A stretch of DNA of 64,000 nucleotides from CBDCBA01 sp965214125 (GCA_965214125.1 CBDCBA010000010.1:14454-78453), one strand, 5' to 3'; shown: positions 1 to 8,773, numbered from the stretch's first letter. The notes: generated by a model not told the origin, from the letters alone. Made by a program: numbers and translations.

Positions 1-1808
1 CGCAGGACTTTCTAAACTCCCTCGGCAACGCCGCGCCCGGCGGGGAAAAGGCGGCCGTCGATGCGGCCGCCAACCTCACCGCCGCGCAGCCGGGCCAGCA
101 GGTGGTCGTCGCCGTCACGCTCGACGTCGTCAAGGGGTGGAAGGCCCAGTCGAACCAGCCGCTGACGCCCGGCCTGATCGCCTTCAACGTCCGCGTTGGC
201 GCGTCGGATCAACTGACGGCCTACGCCCCGCTCTATGCCGAGCCAACCGTCATGGAGCTCGGCGTCAACGGCGAGGTCAGCGTCTTCGGCGGGCGGACGG
301 TCCACTACGTTCCGATCGAGATCAGCCCCGACGCCGAGCCCGGCACAATGCTGTTGATCGACGGCATCGCTACGGTGCAGGTGTGCGACGACTCGCTCTG
401 CCTGCCGCCGAAGGATGTGGAGTGGTCGATTTCGCTGCCGATCGTCGCCGACGCGGCCTCTGTCGAACCGGCGAACGCGGCCGTGTTCGACGGCTTCGAC
501 CCGAGCGTCTGGTCGCGCCTCAAGCCGATGGCCGACGCGCCCACGACGCTGGCGGCCGGAAGCAGCGGGACGGCCTTCAAGCTCTTCGGCTTTGAACTCG
601 ACCTTGCAAACTTCGGCCCGGCGATGATCCTGCTGCTGGCGTTCGTCGCCGGCATCCTGTTCAACGTCGTCCCGTGCGTGCTGCCGGTCTTGCCGATGAA
701 GATCATCGGTTTCTACGAGACGGCCCAGCACAGCCGCAGCCGTTGCTTTGCCCTGGGCGTGGCGTTCAGCGTCGGCATGACGGCCGTCTTTGTTGTGCTC
801 GCGGTGCTGCTGTTCGGGTTCAGCGAGACGCTCGGCTTCACGTGGGGGGCCCAGTTCAGCAACCCATGGTTCAGCGGCACGATGGCCCTGCTGCTGTTGA
901 TCTTCGCCCTGTACCAGTTCGGTTTGCTCACGTTCGTGCTGCCGGCGAAGGTCTACTCGATCACGCCGCGCCACGACACCTACGCCGGCAACATCGGCTT
1001 CGGGGCGATGACCGCCGTCCTCAGCACGCCCTGCACGTTCGGCCTGTTCGCGGCGCTGCTCGCGTGGGCGGCGACGCAGCCGACGTGGCTGGGCATTGCC
1101 GCCGTCAGCACCACTGGCCTGGGGATGGCCTCGCCCTATCTGATCCTGAGCCTGGTGCCCGAGGTGGCCCGCAAGTTCCCGCGCACGGGCAAGTGGAGCG
1201 AGATTATCAAGCAGACTGGCGGCTTCCTGGTGCTGGCGGTCGCCTTCTACTTCGCGTGGGCGGCCCTGCGCGTGGTGCTGCCGAAGGCGATCGTCGGGCC
1301 GAACTACTGGTGGATCGTCTTCGCCCCCGTCGCCGCCGGCTGCGTGTTCCTGGTGATCGCGGCGGTGCGAATGAAGTCGCCGCGTGGCATCCTCGTCTGC
1401 ACGATCACGGCCGCGGTGCTGGTCGGCGCGACGCTGCCGGTCTTCTGGCGGCTGGCCAATCCGCCGGCGGGATGGACGTACTTCAGCGAGACCGCGCTCG
1501 CTGAGGCGCGGGCGTCGAATCGCCCGGTTCTCGTAAAGTTCACCGCCGACTGGTGCCTGAACTGCCAGACGGTCGAGCAGCGTGTCTTCGGCACGCAGGA
1601 GCAGGTCGACGCGTGGGCTGACGGGTACAACCTGCGGCTCATCAAGGTCGACCTGACGCAAAATGATGCCCCCGGTTGGGACCTGCTGAGCGAGTTGAAC
1701 CCCGCGCGGGCGATTCCGTTCACGGCCGTTTACCTGCCGGGCGAGGATCGGCCGCGGGCGCTGACGGGCATTTACGGCAGCGACGATCTGCGGGACGCAT
1801 TGGAGTAG
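1..1808 (+). CDS. dsbD: DsbD-like protein-disulfide reductase, 5'-truncated by the window edge
   Basis: The frame is open from base 3, so the true start lies before the window. It would move electrons from cytoplasmic thioredoxin across the inner membrane to periplasmic disulfide proteins. The N-terminal part resembles the DsbD alpha domain and has a cysteine pair (bases 383-401, VCDDSLC). A hydrophobic domain with about eight membrane helices follows, with membrane cysteines in the VVPCVLP (about 670) and STPCTFG (about 1030) motifs. A C-terminal thioredoxin-like domain carries WCLNC (about 1551-1565). The stop is TAG at 1806-1808. All three cysteine pairs needed for the relay are visible. 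The family call is firm; the exact substrate is not known. Confidence 0.9.
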   Translation, partial: QDFLNSLGNAAPGGEKAAVDAAANLTAAQPGQQVVVAVTLDVVKGWKAQSNQPLTPGLIAFNVRVGASDQLTAYAPLYAEPTVMELGVNGEVSVFGGRTVHYVPIEISPDAEPGTMLLIDGIATVQVCDDSLCLPPKDVEWSISLPIVADAASVEPANAAVFDGFDPSVWSRLKPMADAPTTLAAGSSGTAFKLFGFELDLANFGPAMILLLAFVAGILFNVVPCVLPVLPMKIIGFYETAQHSRSRCFALGVAFSVGMTAVFVVLAVLLFGFSETLGFTWGAQFSNPWFSGTMALLLLIFALYQFGLLTFVLPAKVYSITPRHDTYAGNIGFGAMTAVLSTPCTFGLFAALLAWAATQPTWLGIAAVSTTGLGMASPYLILSLVPEVARKFPRTGKWSEIIKQTGGFLVLAVAFYFAWAALRVVLPKAIVGPNYWWIVFAPVAAGCVFLVIAAVRMKSPRGILVCTITAAVLVGATLPVFWRLANPPAGWTYFSETALAEARASNRPVLVKFTADWCLNCQTVEQRVFGTQEQVDAWADGYNLRLIKVDLTQNDAPGWDLLSELNPARAIPFTAVYLPGEDRPRALTGIYGSDDLRDALE

Positions 1809-1857
1809 GTTGGCCCAAGGTTGACGCCGACGCCGCGGGCACAACGATGGCACGCCC

Positions 1858-2472
1858 GTGTTCCCGTTCGAAACGCCGCTGCACCTCGCGCTGTCCGCCC
1901 TGATGCAGTGGGTCTGCCACGGGCTGGTGCTGGCCGCGATCGCGACCGCCGTTTTCGAACAGCGTGGTCGCCTGCTCAGCCCCGCTTGGCGGCCGCGGCG
2001 CGACTGGCTGCGCGAGGCGGCCTGGGTCGGCCAGTACGGCCAGGGAACGTGCGTGGCCGTGGCCGTTCTGCTCGTGGGCCTGCTCGACCCAGAACGCGGC
2101 TGGTCGGCGGCTGCCTTCGTGCTGGCGACCACGCTCGGCACCTGGGTCGTCGGCTACGCCTGCAAACGCCTCTTTGGCCGGGTGCGACCCGGTGGGTACA
2201 AGCGCGGCGCGATTCCCGGCGAGTTCCTCGGCTTCAACCGCCGCGCCGCCTCGTGGCGCGAGAGCTTTCCCAGCAGCCACGCCGCCGCCGCCGTGGCGCT
2301 CAGCGGCGCGCTGGCAGCCCTGTATCCCGAGGCGGCGGCCGTCTTCTGGGCACTGGCCTTCGCGACGTCGGCGCTGCGGTGGATCGGCGGCGCGCACTGG
2401 CTCAGCGACGTCCTTGCCGGCGCGGTGCTGGGCCTGCTCGGCGCGTGGGCGACGATCACGCTCTGGCCGTAA
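1858..2472 (+). CDS. PAP2-family membrane phosphatase
   Basis: This 204-aa integral membrane protein of the PAP2 family would hydrolyse a lipid-linked phosphate such as phosphatidic acid or an undecaprenyl-type diphosphate. The three family motifs are visible: KRLFGRVRP at about residues 103-111, SFPSSHA at about 136-142 and LRWIGGAHWLSD at about 173-184, the last with the catalytic histidine and supporting aspartate. The start is GTG at 1858, 49 nt after the dsbD stop, and the next gene starts 11 nt after its stop. The three genes therefore look co-transcribed. The substrate cannot be told from sequence. Confidence 0.85.
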   Translation: MFPFETPLHLALSALMQWVCHGLVLAAIATAVFEQRGRLLSPAWRPRRDWLREAAWVGQYGQGTCVAVAVLLVGLLDPERGWSAAAFVLATTLGTWVVGYACKRLFGRVRPGGYKRGAIPGEFLGFNRRAASWRESFPSSHAAAAVALSGALAALYPEAAAVFWALAFATSALRWIGGAHWLSDVLAGAVLGLLGAWATITLWP

Positions 2473-2483
2473 CGTTGCTGCCG

Positions 2484-3134
2484 ATGCATTGGCGGTTCGA
2501 TGAAGTGGCCGACGCCATCGGCGAAACCCTCCGCCGCGCCGAGGCTGAGCTACGCCTGGAGCAAGCTGTCTACGGCCTGGATGCGTTGAAGGAAATCCCG
2601 CTGCAAACGGTCTTCGCCGACGGCCTGGCCGCGTCGGGGGCGGCGACGGTCGCCCGCGAGGTGCATTATCCATCCGAGGCCGGCAAGAAGTCGGCGCGGC
2701 GGCGGTGCGACCTTGTACTCACGCCGCCGAATCGCCCGCTGCTGGTCGGCGAGGAACAGAACTTGTTCACCCCCGCCGACGCCTGCCCGCCGTGCGAGGC
2801 GTTGTGGCTGGAAGTGAAGGTCGCCCACCAGTTCGCCGAGGGCGGCCGACGTCACGGCGGCTACGGCCAGCAGTGGCGCCAGGCGACCGTCAAAGATTTG
2901 CAGAAGATGGAGCAAGATCCCCTTATCCGCGAGGCCGGGCTGCTCCTGCTCGTCTTCACCGCCGACGAGGCAACCGTCGCGAGAGACCTCGAACTGTTCG
3001 AGGACGTGCTGGCGAAGAAGGAAGTCCTCGCCGGCTTCCGCCAAGTGCGAACGGTCGAACTCCTCGAACGCAACGGCCACACCCGCGCCACCGCCGCACT
3101 CTGGCCAACCGTTCAGCGGGCGGAGAACTCGTGA
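2484..3134 (+). CDS. Hypothetical protein with a PD-(D/E)XK-like motif
   Basis: This 216-aa soluble protein belongs to no family I recognise. It starts with ATG at 2484, just after the PAP2 gene. The middle contains RRRCDLVL (D at about residue 75) and then LWLEVKV (E and K at about 110-112). That D...ExK spacing and the hydrophobic strands around it resemble the core of PD-(D/E)XK nuclease-fold proteins. The C-terminal half (LLLLVFTAD, FEDVLAKK) looks like an ordinary alpha/beta domain. The stop TGA is the second to fourth base of an inverted repeat shared with the convergent DUF1207 gene. The nuclease link is inference from a short motif. Confidence 0.7.
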   Translation: MHWRFDEVADAIGETLRRAEAELRLEQAVYGLDALKEIPLQTVFADGLAASGAATVAREVHYPSEAGKKSARRRCDLVLTPPNRPLLVGEEQNLFTPADACPPCEALWLEVKVAHQFAEGGRRHGGYGQQWRQATVKDLQKMEQDPLIREAGLLLLVFTADEATVARDLELFEDVLAKKEVLAGFRQVRTVELLERNGHTRATAALWPTVQRAENS

Positions 3135-3211
3135 TTGGCGATTTGAAATTGGGAATTAGGGCCGGAAGAGAGGCAGTCTGACCCAATTCCAAACTACGAA
3201 TCCCCAATCAC
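3131..3211. repeat. Intergenic inverted repeat bridging two convergent genes
   Basis: The arms 3131-3160 and 3183-3211 are imperfect reverse complements, beginning GTGATTGG at each outer end. The stop codon of the + gene (TGA, 3132-3134) and of the - strand DUF1207 gene (TCA, 3208-3210) both lie in the outermost bases of the arms. A transcript from either side would end in a hairpin. There is no T-tract of an intrinsic terminator. Confidence 0.8.
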
Positions 3212-4065
3212 AAGTTGATGAACACGCCGACGCCGACATACTGCAAGTCGTCTTCCCAGAACTGCCCGTTCACCTCGCGGCCGTTGTAGTACTCGATGAG
3301 GAAGCGCACGGCGCGGCCGTTGATGCGGGGGTGCTCGATCTCCAAGCCGCCGCGCACGCTCAGGTCGAACTTGAAGTCGTTGCCCTCCTGGTGCTGCACG
3401 TCGGCGGCGACGACGGGGCGGAAGATGTCGAACAGCAGCTCGGGCGAGCGCAGCTCCACGCCGTACTGGAAGCGCCAGTTCTCCCAGCGGTCCGGGTTGG
3501 GCGAGGCCAGCGTCGTGCCGCCGCCGCCGTAGAGCCGGGCGAGGGTGAAGTCGCTCTCGTCGTTAAAGTCGTAGCTGAGGTAGAGGTCGACGCGCTCGAA
3601 GCCGAAGTTCTCGCGTGTCACCCCCGCGTCGGCTCCCTCGTTCAGCAGGAACTCGTCGCCGACGTGGCTGCTGCGGTGAATCAGCCGCCCCAGGCCCGAC
3701 CAAGGCCCGCGCCGCGCGGCCAGGTAGACGCCGGCGAAGAAGTCGGAGTTGAACTGGTCGCGGCTGGGCTGGTCCTGGTCGAACGTGCTGAAGACTGCCC
3801 CCTGCCCGCCGAACTCGAACAGGTCAAGGCCGCGCACGTTGTCCCAGCGGTAGATCGGCACCGTCTCGCCATAGCCCGCTTGGAAGACGTTCTCGAGAAA
3901 GTCGTCGCCAACGTACCGCTGGTAGCCCAGCTTGAAGACCGGCCAGTACGGGTCGGCCACGAGCGGCTCGAAGATGTCGCCGGACGGCAGGACTCCGACA
4001 TCAACGTCGTCGGCGAACGCGGGCGCGGCGAGGAGAAGAACGGCAATCGAGAACAAGCGGCGCAT
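3208..4065 (-). CDS. DUF1207 family outer-membrane-type protein (copy 1)
   Basis: This 285-aa protein has a signal peptide of about 18 residues (cleavage after AFA). The DUF1207 hallmark follows directly: LPSGDIFEPLVADPYWP. The rest is rich in aromatic and charged beta strands such as FQAGYGETVPIYRW and ends in an aromatic strand (VGVGVFINL), consistent with an outer-membrane barrel. No function is established for the family. It is a divergent tandem paralogue of the gene at 4131-5003, 65 nt upstream of it. The start has a TAGCCT box nine bases ahead (4075-4080 on the complement). Its stop lies inside an inverted repeat. Confidence 0.8.
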   Translation of the reverse strand: MRRLFSIAVLLLAAPAFADDVDVGVLPSGDIFEPLVADPYWPVFKLGYQRYVGDDFLENVFQAGYGETVPIYRWDNVRGLDLFEFGGQGAVFSTFDQDQPSRDQFNSDFFAGVYLAARRGPWSGLGRLIHRSSHVGDEFLLNEGADAGVTRENFGFERVDLYLSYDFNDESDFTLARLYGGGGTTLASPNPDRWENWRFQYGVELRSPELLFDIFRPVVAADVQHQEGNDFKFDLSVRGGLEIEHPRINGRAVRFLIEYYNGREVNGQFWEDDLQYVGVGVFINL

Positions 4066-4130
4066 CGGGCGGGTAGGCTACCGCCCATGGAGCGGTTTCC
4101 ATAGCCGCAACGCGCCGCGACCAAGCCGAA

Positions 4131-5003
4131 TCAGAAGCTGAACCGAATCGCCACGCCGGCCGTGCGCAGGTCGTCGACGAAGAACTGCCCGTTCGGGTTC
4201 CGGCCGTCGTAGTAGGTCAGGGCGATCGAGAACTGCCCCCCGTCCGCGTCCGGCTGGCGCAGGCGGATGCCGGCCTGAACGCTCACGTCCGCCTGCCAAT
4301 CGAGCGATTGCAAGTGCTGCACGTCGATGGCCGCGTACGGGACGACGCCGCGGTCGTTCAGGCGCGGCAGCTCGACGTCGAGGCCGTATTGCAGCGAGAG
4401 GTCGCCGTACTCGTCCGGTCCCGTTTCATGGAAGATCCAGCCGACGCCGCCGTAGGGCCGCAGGCGCACGTCGTTCGCGAGCTCCGCGTCATAGTCAATG
4501 AACGTTTCCCACGACTCGAAGCTGAAGTTCTTGCGTTGCACCGGCGGGCCGAAGAGCAGGAGTTCGTCGCCGAGGTGGCTGCTGATGTGGTAGACGCGCG
4601 TGAGCACGCCGACGCGCCCGACGCGGCCGGCAAGGTAGCCGCCGGCGTTGTAGTCGGCGTTGATGAGCGGCTGGCTCTGGTTGGCCAAGTCCAGGTTCGC
4701 GAAGAGCGCCGCCTGCACGCCGACCTCTGCCACGTCCAATTTTGAGAGCGGCCCGCTGTAGAGGGCGACCGTGTCGCCGAAGCTCGCCTGCCACAAGTCT
4801 TCATAGCCGTCGTCGCCAAAGGTCTCGTCGCCGAAGATGCCTGCGCCGTCGAGCACCCTGGCGTAGCCGAGCGTGAACTGCGGCCAGCGCGGCGCGGCCG
4901 TGAGGGGGGCGAACGCGTTGCCGCCGACGAACCACCGCGCCCGCTCGGCCATCGCGGGCGTGGCCAGCAGCAGGATCGCCAATGCGGCCAATCGAGTCGA
5001 CAT
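4131..5003 (-). CDS. DUF1207-like outer-membrane-type protein (copy 2)
   Basis: This 290-aa protein has a clear signal peptide (MSTRLAALAILLLATPAMA). It shares with copy 1 the blocks FAPLTAAPRWPQFTLGY, WQASFGDTVALY, ISSHLGDELLL and YDGRNPNGQFFVDDL, and it ends in a phenylalanine-terminated beta strand typical of outer-membrane proteins. I chose the start at 5003 because the signal peptide begins there and a TATGGT box (complement of 5011-5016) lies seven bases upstream; a longer frame to 5030 adds nothing family-like. The two copies are probably an old tandem duplication. Function unknown. Confidence 0.78.
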   Translation of the reverse strand: MSTRLAALAILLLATPAMAERARWFVGGNAFAPLTAAPRWPQFTLGYARVLDGAGIFGDETFGDDGYEDLWQASFGDTVALYSGPLSKLDVAEVGVQAALFANLDLANQSQPLINADYNAGGYLAGRVGRVGVLTRVYHISSHLGDELLLFGPPVQRKNFSFESWETFIDYDAELANDVRLRPYGGVGWIFHETGPDEYGDLSLQYGLDVELPRLNDRGVVPYAAIDVQHLQSLDWQADVSVQAGIRLRQPDADGGQFSIALTYYDGRNPNGQFFVDDLRTAGVAIRFSF

Positions 5004-5164
5004 CCCCGCCACCATACCGGCCGGCCGCACCGCGCCAGCGCATCGAACTCCGTCGCGCGCAACACGCCGCCTCTTGGATTTTTGCCGGGTTGGAGTTAGG
5101 TTTCATCTTGTTGCCCGCCGACGCCCCCGGCAGCTCCACGCCTCTCAACCTCCTCTCCACCGCC

Positions 5165-5593
5165 ATGACCGACACCAATCCCACCACCGCTTCCCCCGCC
5201 ACCCCCGCCACTCCGCCGGCGACTCCCGCCGCCCCACCCGCGACGGCGACGACCACCGACCCGGCCGTGGCCGACGGCGACAAGCCGAACGTGGTCATGT
5301 GCGTCCTGAGCTACCTGGGCATCTTCGCGCTCATCCCGTTCTTTATGAAGAAGGACGACCCGTTCATCCAGTTCAACGCCCGCCAGGGGTTGGCGTTGTT
5401 CGTGGTGGCGATCCTCGTCGCCGTCGTCTTCACGATCCTGGGCATGCTCTTCCTGCCAACGCTCTGGTCGATCGTCAGCCTCGTCATCAACCTGGCTATT
5501 CTCGCCCTGGCGATCCTCGGCATCGTCAAGGCCATCGGCGGCGAACGCTGGGTCATGCCGGTCGTCGGCCCGATGGTGAACAAGACGGCGTGA
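5165..5593 (+). CDS. DUF4870 domain membrane protein
   Basis: This 142-aa protein starts with a Pro/Thr/Ala-rich tail of about 38 residues. A DUF4870-type domain follows: a helix around VMCVLSYLGIFALIPFF, the conserved FIQFNARQGLALF block and two more membrane helices, ending VMPVVGPMVN. Family members are small inner-membrane proteins of unknown function. The start is ATG at 5165, because the upstream open frame overlaps the divergent DUF1207 signal-peptide region and looks non-coding. It is convergent with fumC across an inverted repeat. Confidence 0.82.
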   Translation: MTDTNPTTASPATPATPPATPAAPPATATTTDPAVADGDKPNVVMCVLSYLGIFALIPFFMKKDDPFIQFNARQGLALFVVAILVAVVFTILGMLFLPTLWSIVSLVINLAILALAILGIVKAIGGERWVMPVVGPMVNKTA

Positions 5594-5595
5594 GA

Positions 5596-5690
5596 GTGTT
5601 AAAGGATGAAGGCAGAAGGATGAAGGATGAACCTGAGTCAGAGCAGAACGCCTTCCGCTTCGGTTTCGGGTTCATCCTTCATCCTTTCAC
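5596..5690. repeat. AGGATGAAGG-type inverted repeat downstream of fumC
   Basis: Arms built from repeats of AAGGATGAAGG and GGATGAACC face each other around a central GC-rich segment. The same element is present in opposite orientation at 7148-7252, so two copies flank fumC. The right end reads GTGAAAGGATG on the complement, and the fumC stop TGA (5687-5689) is part of it. Confidence 0.85.
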
Positions 5691-7126
5691 GCCGACGGCT
5701 CGGTCATCGAACGCGGGTCGAGCGCCTTCTCCAGCGCGTCGGCGTCCACGTCGCCGCGTTCGGTCATGATCTGGCGGATCGTCTTGCCCTCCGCGTGCGC
5801 CTGCTTGGCAACCTTGGCGGCCTCGTCGTAGCCGATGAGGGGGTTGAGGGCCGTCACGAGCATCAGGCTCTGGTCGATCAGTTCCTTGCAGCGTTCCTCG
5901 TTCACCTCCAGGCCGACGAGGAGCTTGTCGACGAAGACGTCGCAGACGTTGCTCAGCAGCGTGACGCTTTCGAGGAAGGCGTCGATCATCACCGGCATGG
6001 CGACGTTGAGCTCGAAGATCGACCCGACGCCGCCCATGCCGGCCATGGTGACGGTGGCGTCGTTGCCGACCACGCGGCAGACGACCTGCATGACGCTCTC
6101 GCAGACGACGGGGTTGACCTTGCCGGGCATAATCGAGCTGCCGGGCTGGATGGCCGGGAGGATGAGCTCGCCGATGCCGCAGCGTGGCCCGGAGCCGAGG
6201 TGTCGGATGTCGTTGGCGATCTTGGAGAGGGAGACGGCGAGCGTTTTCAGTGACCCGTGAGCTGCCACGAACAAGTCCTTCGCTGCCTGTGCCTCGAAGT
6301 GATCACCAGCTTCGTCGAAATCGAGAGGTTCGTCGTTGATCGTCTTGTCGACCCGTTCACTGAGTACTGTACAAACGTACTCGGCGAATTGCGGGTGCGT
6401 GTTGATGCCAGTGCCAACCGCAGTGCCGCCGATGGGCATCGTTGCAACCAACGTCTTCACATCTTCGGTAACGGCGTCGATCGAGCGCTCGAGCTGCGAT
6501 CGGTAGCCGCGAAAGACTTGACCAACGCGAACGGGCGTGGCATCCATCAGGTGTGTTCGACCGATCTTGATGATTGTGTTCCAGCGTGCAGCTTTGCGGC
6601 TCAGTCTGTCAACGATGCGTTCTAAAGATTCAAGTAAACCGCACAGATCTACAATCGCCGCGATGTGCATCGCCGTCGGGAAGGTGTCGTTGCTCGACTG
6701 CCCCATGTTGACGTGGTCGTTGGGGTGGACCGCGTCCTCCTTCCCCTTCGCTCCCAGCGCCAGGCCGAGCTTCTGGTTCGCGAGGTTGGCGATGACCTCG
6801 TTGGCGTTCATGTTCGTGCTCGTGCCGCTGCCGGTCTGGTAGACGTCGACGGGGAAGTGCGCGTCGTGCTTGCCGTCCGCGACTTCCGTCGCGGCGTCGA
6901 TGATGGCTTTGGCGCGGCGCTCGTCGAGCTTGCCGAGGTCGAGGTTGGCCTGGGCGCAGGCGGCCTTGAGGTGGCCGAAGGCGTGGATCATCGCCGGCGG
7001 CAGCGGGCGGTTGGCGATCGGGAAGTTCTCGACCGCCCGCGCCGTGCTCGCGCCGTACAAGGCGTCGGCCGGAACGGTCATCTCGCCCATGCTGTCCTTC
7101 TCGATCCGCGTCTCGGTGTCGCTCAT
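5687..7126 (-). CDS. fumC: Class II fumarate hydratase
   Basis: This 479-aa class II fumarase interconverts fumarate and malate in the TCA cycle. The superfamily signature GSSIMPGKVNP is at about residues 327-337. The substrate-binding block SNDTFPTAMH and the TGTGIN-type segment (AVGTGINTHP) are also present. Length matches FumC (460-480 aa). The start is ATG at 7126, with a TATCCT box six bases upstream (complement of 7133-7138). It is flanked by two inverted copies of the same intergenic repeat, and its stop codon comes from one of them. FumC is distinguished from aspartase and argininosuccinate lyase by overall sequence. Confidence 0.95.
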   Translation of the reverse strand: MSDTETRIEKDSMGEMTVPADALYGASTARAVENFPIANRPLPPAMIHAFGHLKAACAQANLDLGKLDERRAKAIIDAATEVADGKHDAHFPVDVYQTGSGTSTNMNANEVIANLANQKLGLALGAKGKEDAVHPNDHVNMGQSSNDTFPTAMHIAAIVDLCGLLESLERIVDRLSRKAARWNTIIKIGRTHLMDATPVRVGQVFRGYRSQLERSIDAVTEDVKTLVATMPIGGTAVGTGINTHPQFAEYVCTVLSERVDKTINDEPLDFDEAGDHFEAQAAKDLFVAAHGSLKTLAVSLSKIANDIRHLGSGPRCGIGELILPAIQPGSSIMPGKVNPVVCESVMQVVCRVVGNDATVTMAGMGGVGSIFELNVAMPVMIDAFLESVTLLSNVCDVFVDKLLVGLEVNEERCKELIDQSLMLVTALNPLIGYDEAAKVAKQAHAEGKTIRQIMTERGDVDADALEKALDPRSMTEPSA

Positions 7127-7147
7127 GCGAACAGGATACGCGGAGCC

Positions 7148-7252
7148 GAAAGGATGAAGGCGGAAGGATGAAGGATGAACCCGAGACCGAAGCGGATAGC
7201 CTTCTGCTCTGACTCAGGTTCATCCTTCATCCTTCTGCCTTCATCCTTTCAC
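7148..7252. repeat. Second, inverted copy of the AGGATGAAGG repeat, upstream of fumC
   Basis: This is the reverse complement of the 5596-5690 element with few changes. Both contain the CTGAGTCAGAGCAGAA block. It lies between the fumC start and the stop of the TIGR01777 gene. That gene's TGA stop (7249-7251 on the complement) falls in the outermost GTGAAAGG of the repeat. Confidence 0.85.
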
Positions 7253-8199
7253 CCTCCCCCCCTCGTCCGTCGCACAAGGTCTTCGGCGGCGGCGGGCCAG
7301 TTGGGGTGGCGGAAGACGAAGCCGCTCTCGGGCAGCGCCGCCGACACCACGCTGCGGCTCTTGAGGATCAGCTCCGACTCCGTCCGCAGGACGAACGCGC
7401 CCACCTCCAGCATCCACCGCGTGGCCGGCAGGCCGATCCGCTGGCCCCAGGCGCGGCGGAGCGAACGCATGAACTCCGCCTGCGGCAGCGGCCCCGGCGC
7501 GGCGAGGTTGATCGGGCCGTCGAGGCTCGGCGTGGCGATCAGGTGCTGCACCGCCGCGACGAAGTCGGCGTCGTGGATCCACGACATCCGCTGCTGCCCG
7601 CCCGCGACCGATCCGCCCAACCCCAGGCGTACCAAGCGGAGCAGCACGCGGAAGACGCCGCCGGGGTCGGGACTCATCACCATCGCCGTACGCATCAGCA
7701 CCAATCGCGTGGCGGACGTGTCGGCGGCGCGGGCGGCCTCCTCCCACGCCTTGGCCACGTCGATACTGAAGGCCCACATGTCGGGCACGTTCGGCTCGTT
7801 GCCGCCAAGGTCGTCGCTGCGCTCGTCGTGCGGCGGATCGCGGCGGTCGGCGTAGATCGTGGCGGTGCTCATCTGCAGCCACGTCGGCGGCGGGTTCGCG
7901 GCTTGAGCAATCGCCTGGCCAACGGCGCGGGTGGAGTCGACACGCGACTCCATGATCTGCCGCCGGCTCGCGCGATCGTACCGGCAGTCGACGCTCCGGC
8001 CCGCGAGGTTGATCACGACGTCGGCCCCGTCGACCTCCGCCGCCCAGTCGCCGAGCGTGCGGCCATCCCACGCGACGCCGCGACCCACGTCGGCGTTGCC
8101 GCCGCGGCTGAGGACGACCACGTCGTCACCCGAGGCGACGAAGCTGCGTGCAAGGATCTGCCCGATTTGCCCACTTCCGCCGGGAATAACAATCCGCAT
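7249..8199 (-). CDS. TIGR01777 family NAD(P)-dependent epimerase-like protein
   Basis: This 316-aa member of the atypical short-chain dehydrogenase group (TIGR01777/YfcH/SDR39U1) has the N-terminal nucleotide-binding loop PGGSGQIG at residues 6-13. The family block VVINLAGRSVDCRYDRASR follows, then the STATIYADR motif and the C-terminal FRHPNW segment. The physiological substrate of the family is unknown. The start is ATG at 8199, with a TACCGT box five bases upstream (complement of 8205-8210). The last codon and stop run into the repeat at 7148-7252. Confidence 0.88.
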   Translation of the reverse strand: MRIVIPGGSGQIGQILARSFVASGDDVVVLSRGGNADVGRGVAWDGRTLGDWAAEVDGADVVINLAGRSVDCRYDRASRRQIMESRVDSTRAVGQAIAQAANPPPTWLQMSTATIYADRRDPPHDERSDDLGGNEPNVPDMWAFSIDVAKAWEEAARAADTSATRLVLMRTAMVMSPDPGGVFRVLLRLVRLGLGGSVAGGQQRMSWIHDADFVAAVQHLIATPSLDGPINLAAPGPLPQAEFMRSLRRAWGQRIGLPATRWMLEVGAFVLRTESELILKSRSVVSAALPESGFVFRHPNWPAAAEDLVRRTRGGG

Positions 8200-8272
8200 G
8201 ACGGACGGTACCACCCGCGCGCGTCCGCCGTTTCAACAACGCTGGTTCAACAACCTGTACCGTGGGCGTGCA

Positions 8273-8773
8273 GTGATCTTCCGAGTGGAAAACATCGTCC
8301 TGGTCGCCCTCCTGCTGATTGCGGGCGCGTGCGGGCTCGCCTACGTCAGTTGGCTGGACGACCCGGCGGGCTTTTGGCGGGCGGTGCGATGGACACTAGT
8401 CGCGCTTGCCGTCCATGTCGTGGCGACGCCGGGGTTGGCGGTGGTCGCCGGATGGGTGGACCGGCGGCGCGACCTGAAGCGGCGCGGCGGGGGTGTGGTG
8501 TGGGTGATGATTCTGACCGGCTTGGTCGCAACCGTGGCCGCCGGTGTGGGGGCGGCGATGCTGCCGGGGCCGTGGTACGCGGCCGTCCCGCTCGCGGGCG
8601 TGGCTGGGCTGGCGGCGATGGTGATTTCGTGGGGAACCGTCCCCCTCGCGCGTCCACGCGATGCCGAGGCGGCCGGCCCGGAAACAATGGCCGTCTTGTT
8701 GCCAACCCTGCTGCTGCCGATCGCCCTGCTCGTCGGCTGGATCGCGCGCGGGTTGCTCACCCTCCTGCCGTAA
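8273..8773 (+). CDS. Hypothetical membrane protein
   Basis: This protein of about 166 aa has five hydrophobic segments, at VLVALLLIAGACGLAYV, LVALAVHVVATPGLAVVAGW, WVMILTGLVATVAAGVGAAM, AVPLAGVAGLAAMVISW and LLPTLLLPIALLVGWIA. No domain is recognised. I chose the GTG start at 8273 because a TACCGT hexamer (8258-8263) ends nine bases before it. An ATG at 8198 in the same frame overlaps the start of the divergent epimerase gene and would add about 25 soluble residues. It may affect envelope processes, but nothing in the sequence says so. Confidence 0.65.
   Translation: MIFRVENIVLVALLLIAGACGLAYVSWLDDPAGFWRAVRWTLVALAVHVVATPGLAVVAGWVDRRRDLKRRGGGVVWVMILTGLVATVAAGVGAAMLPGPWYAAVPLAGVAGLAAMVISWGTVPLARPRDAEAAGPETMAVLLPTLLLPIALLVGWIARGLLTLLP

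Noticed and set aside
12..2141. Long minus-strand open frame across the dsbD and PAP2 genes
   Set aside because: It is Arg/Gln/His-rich with no domains and lies opposite two genes with clear family motifs; long antisense frames are expected at this GC content.
1821..2483. N-terminal extension of the 216-aa gene back to TTG 1821
   Set aside because: The extension is an out-of-frame reading of the PAP2 gene; the conserved-looking part starts at ATG 2484.
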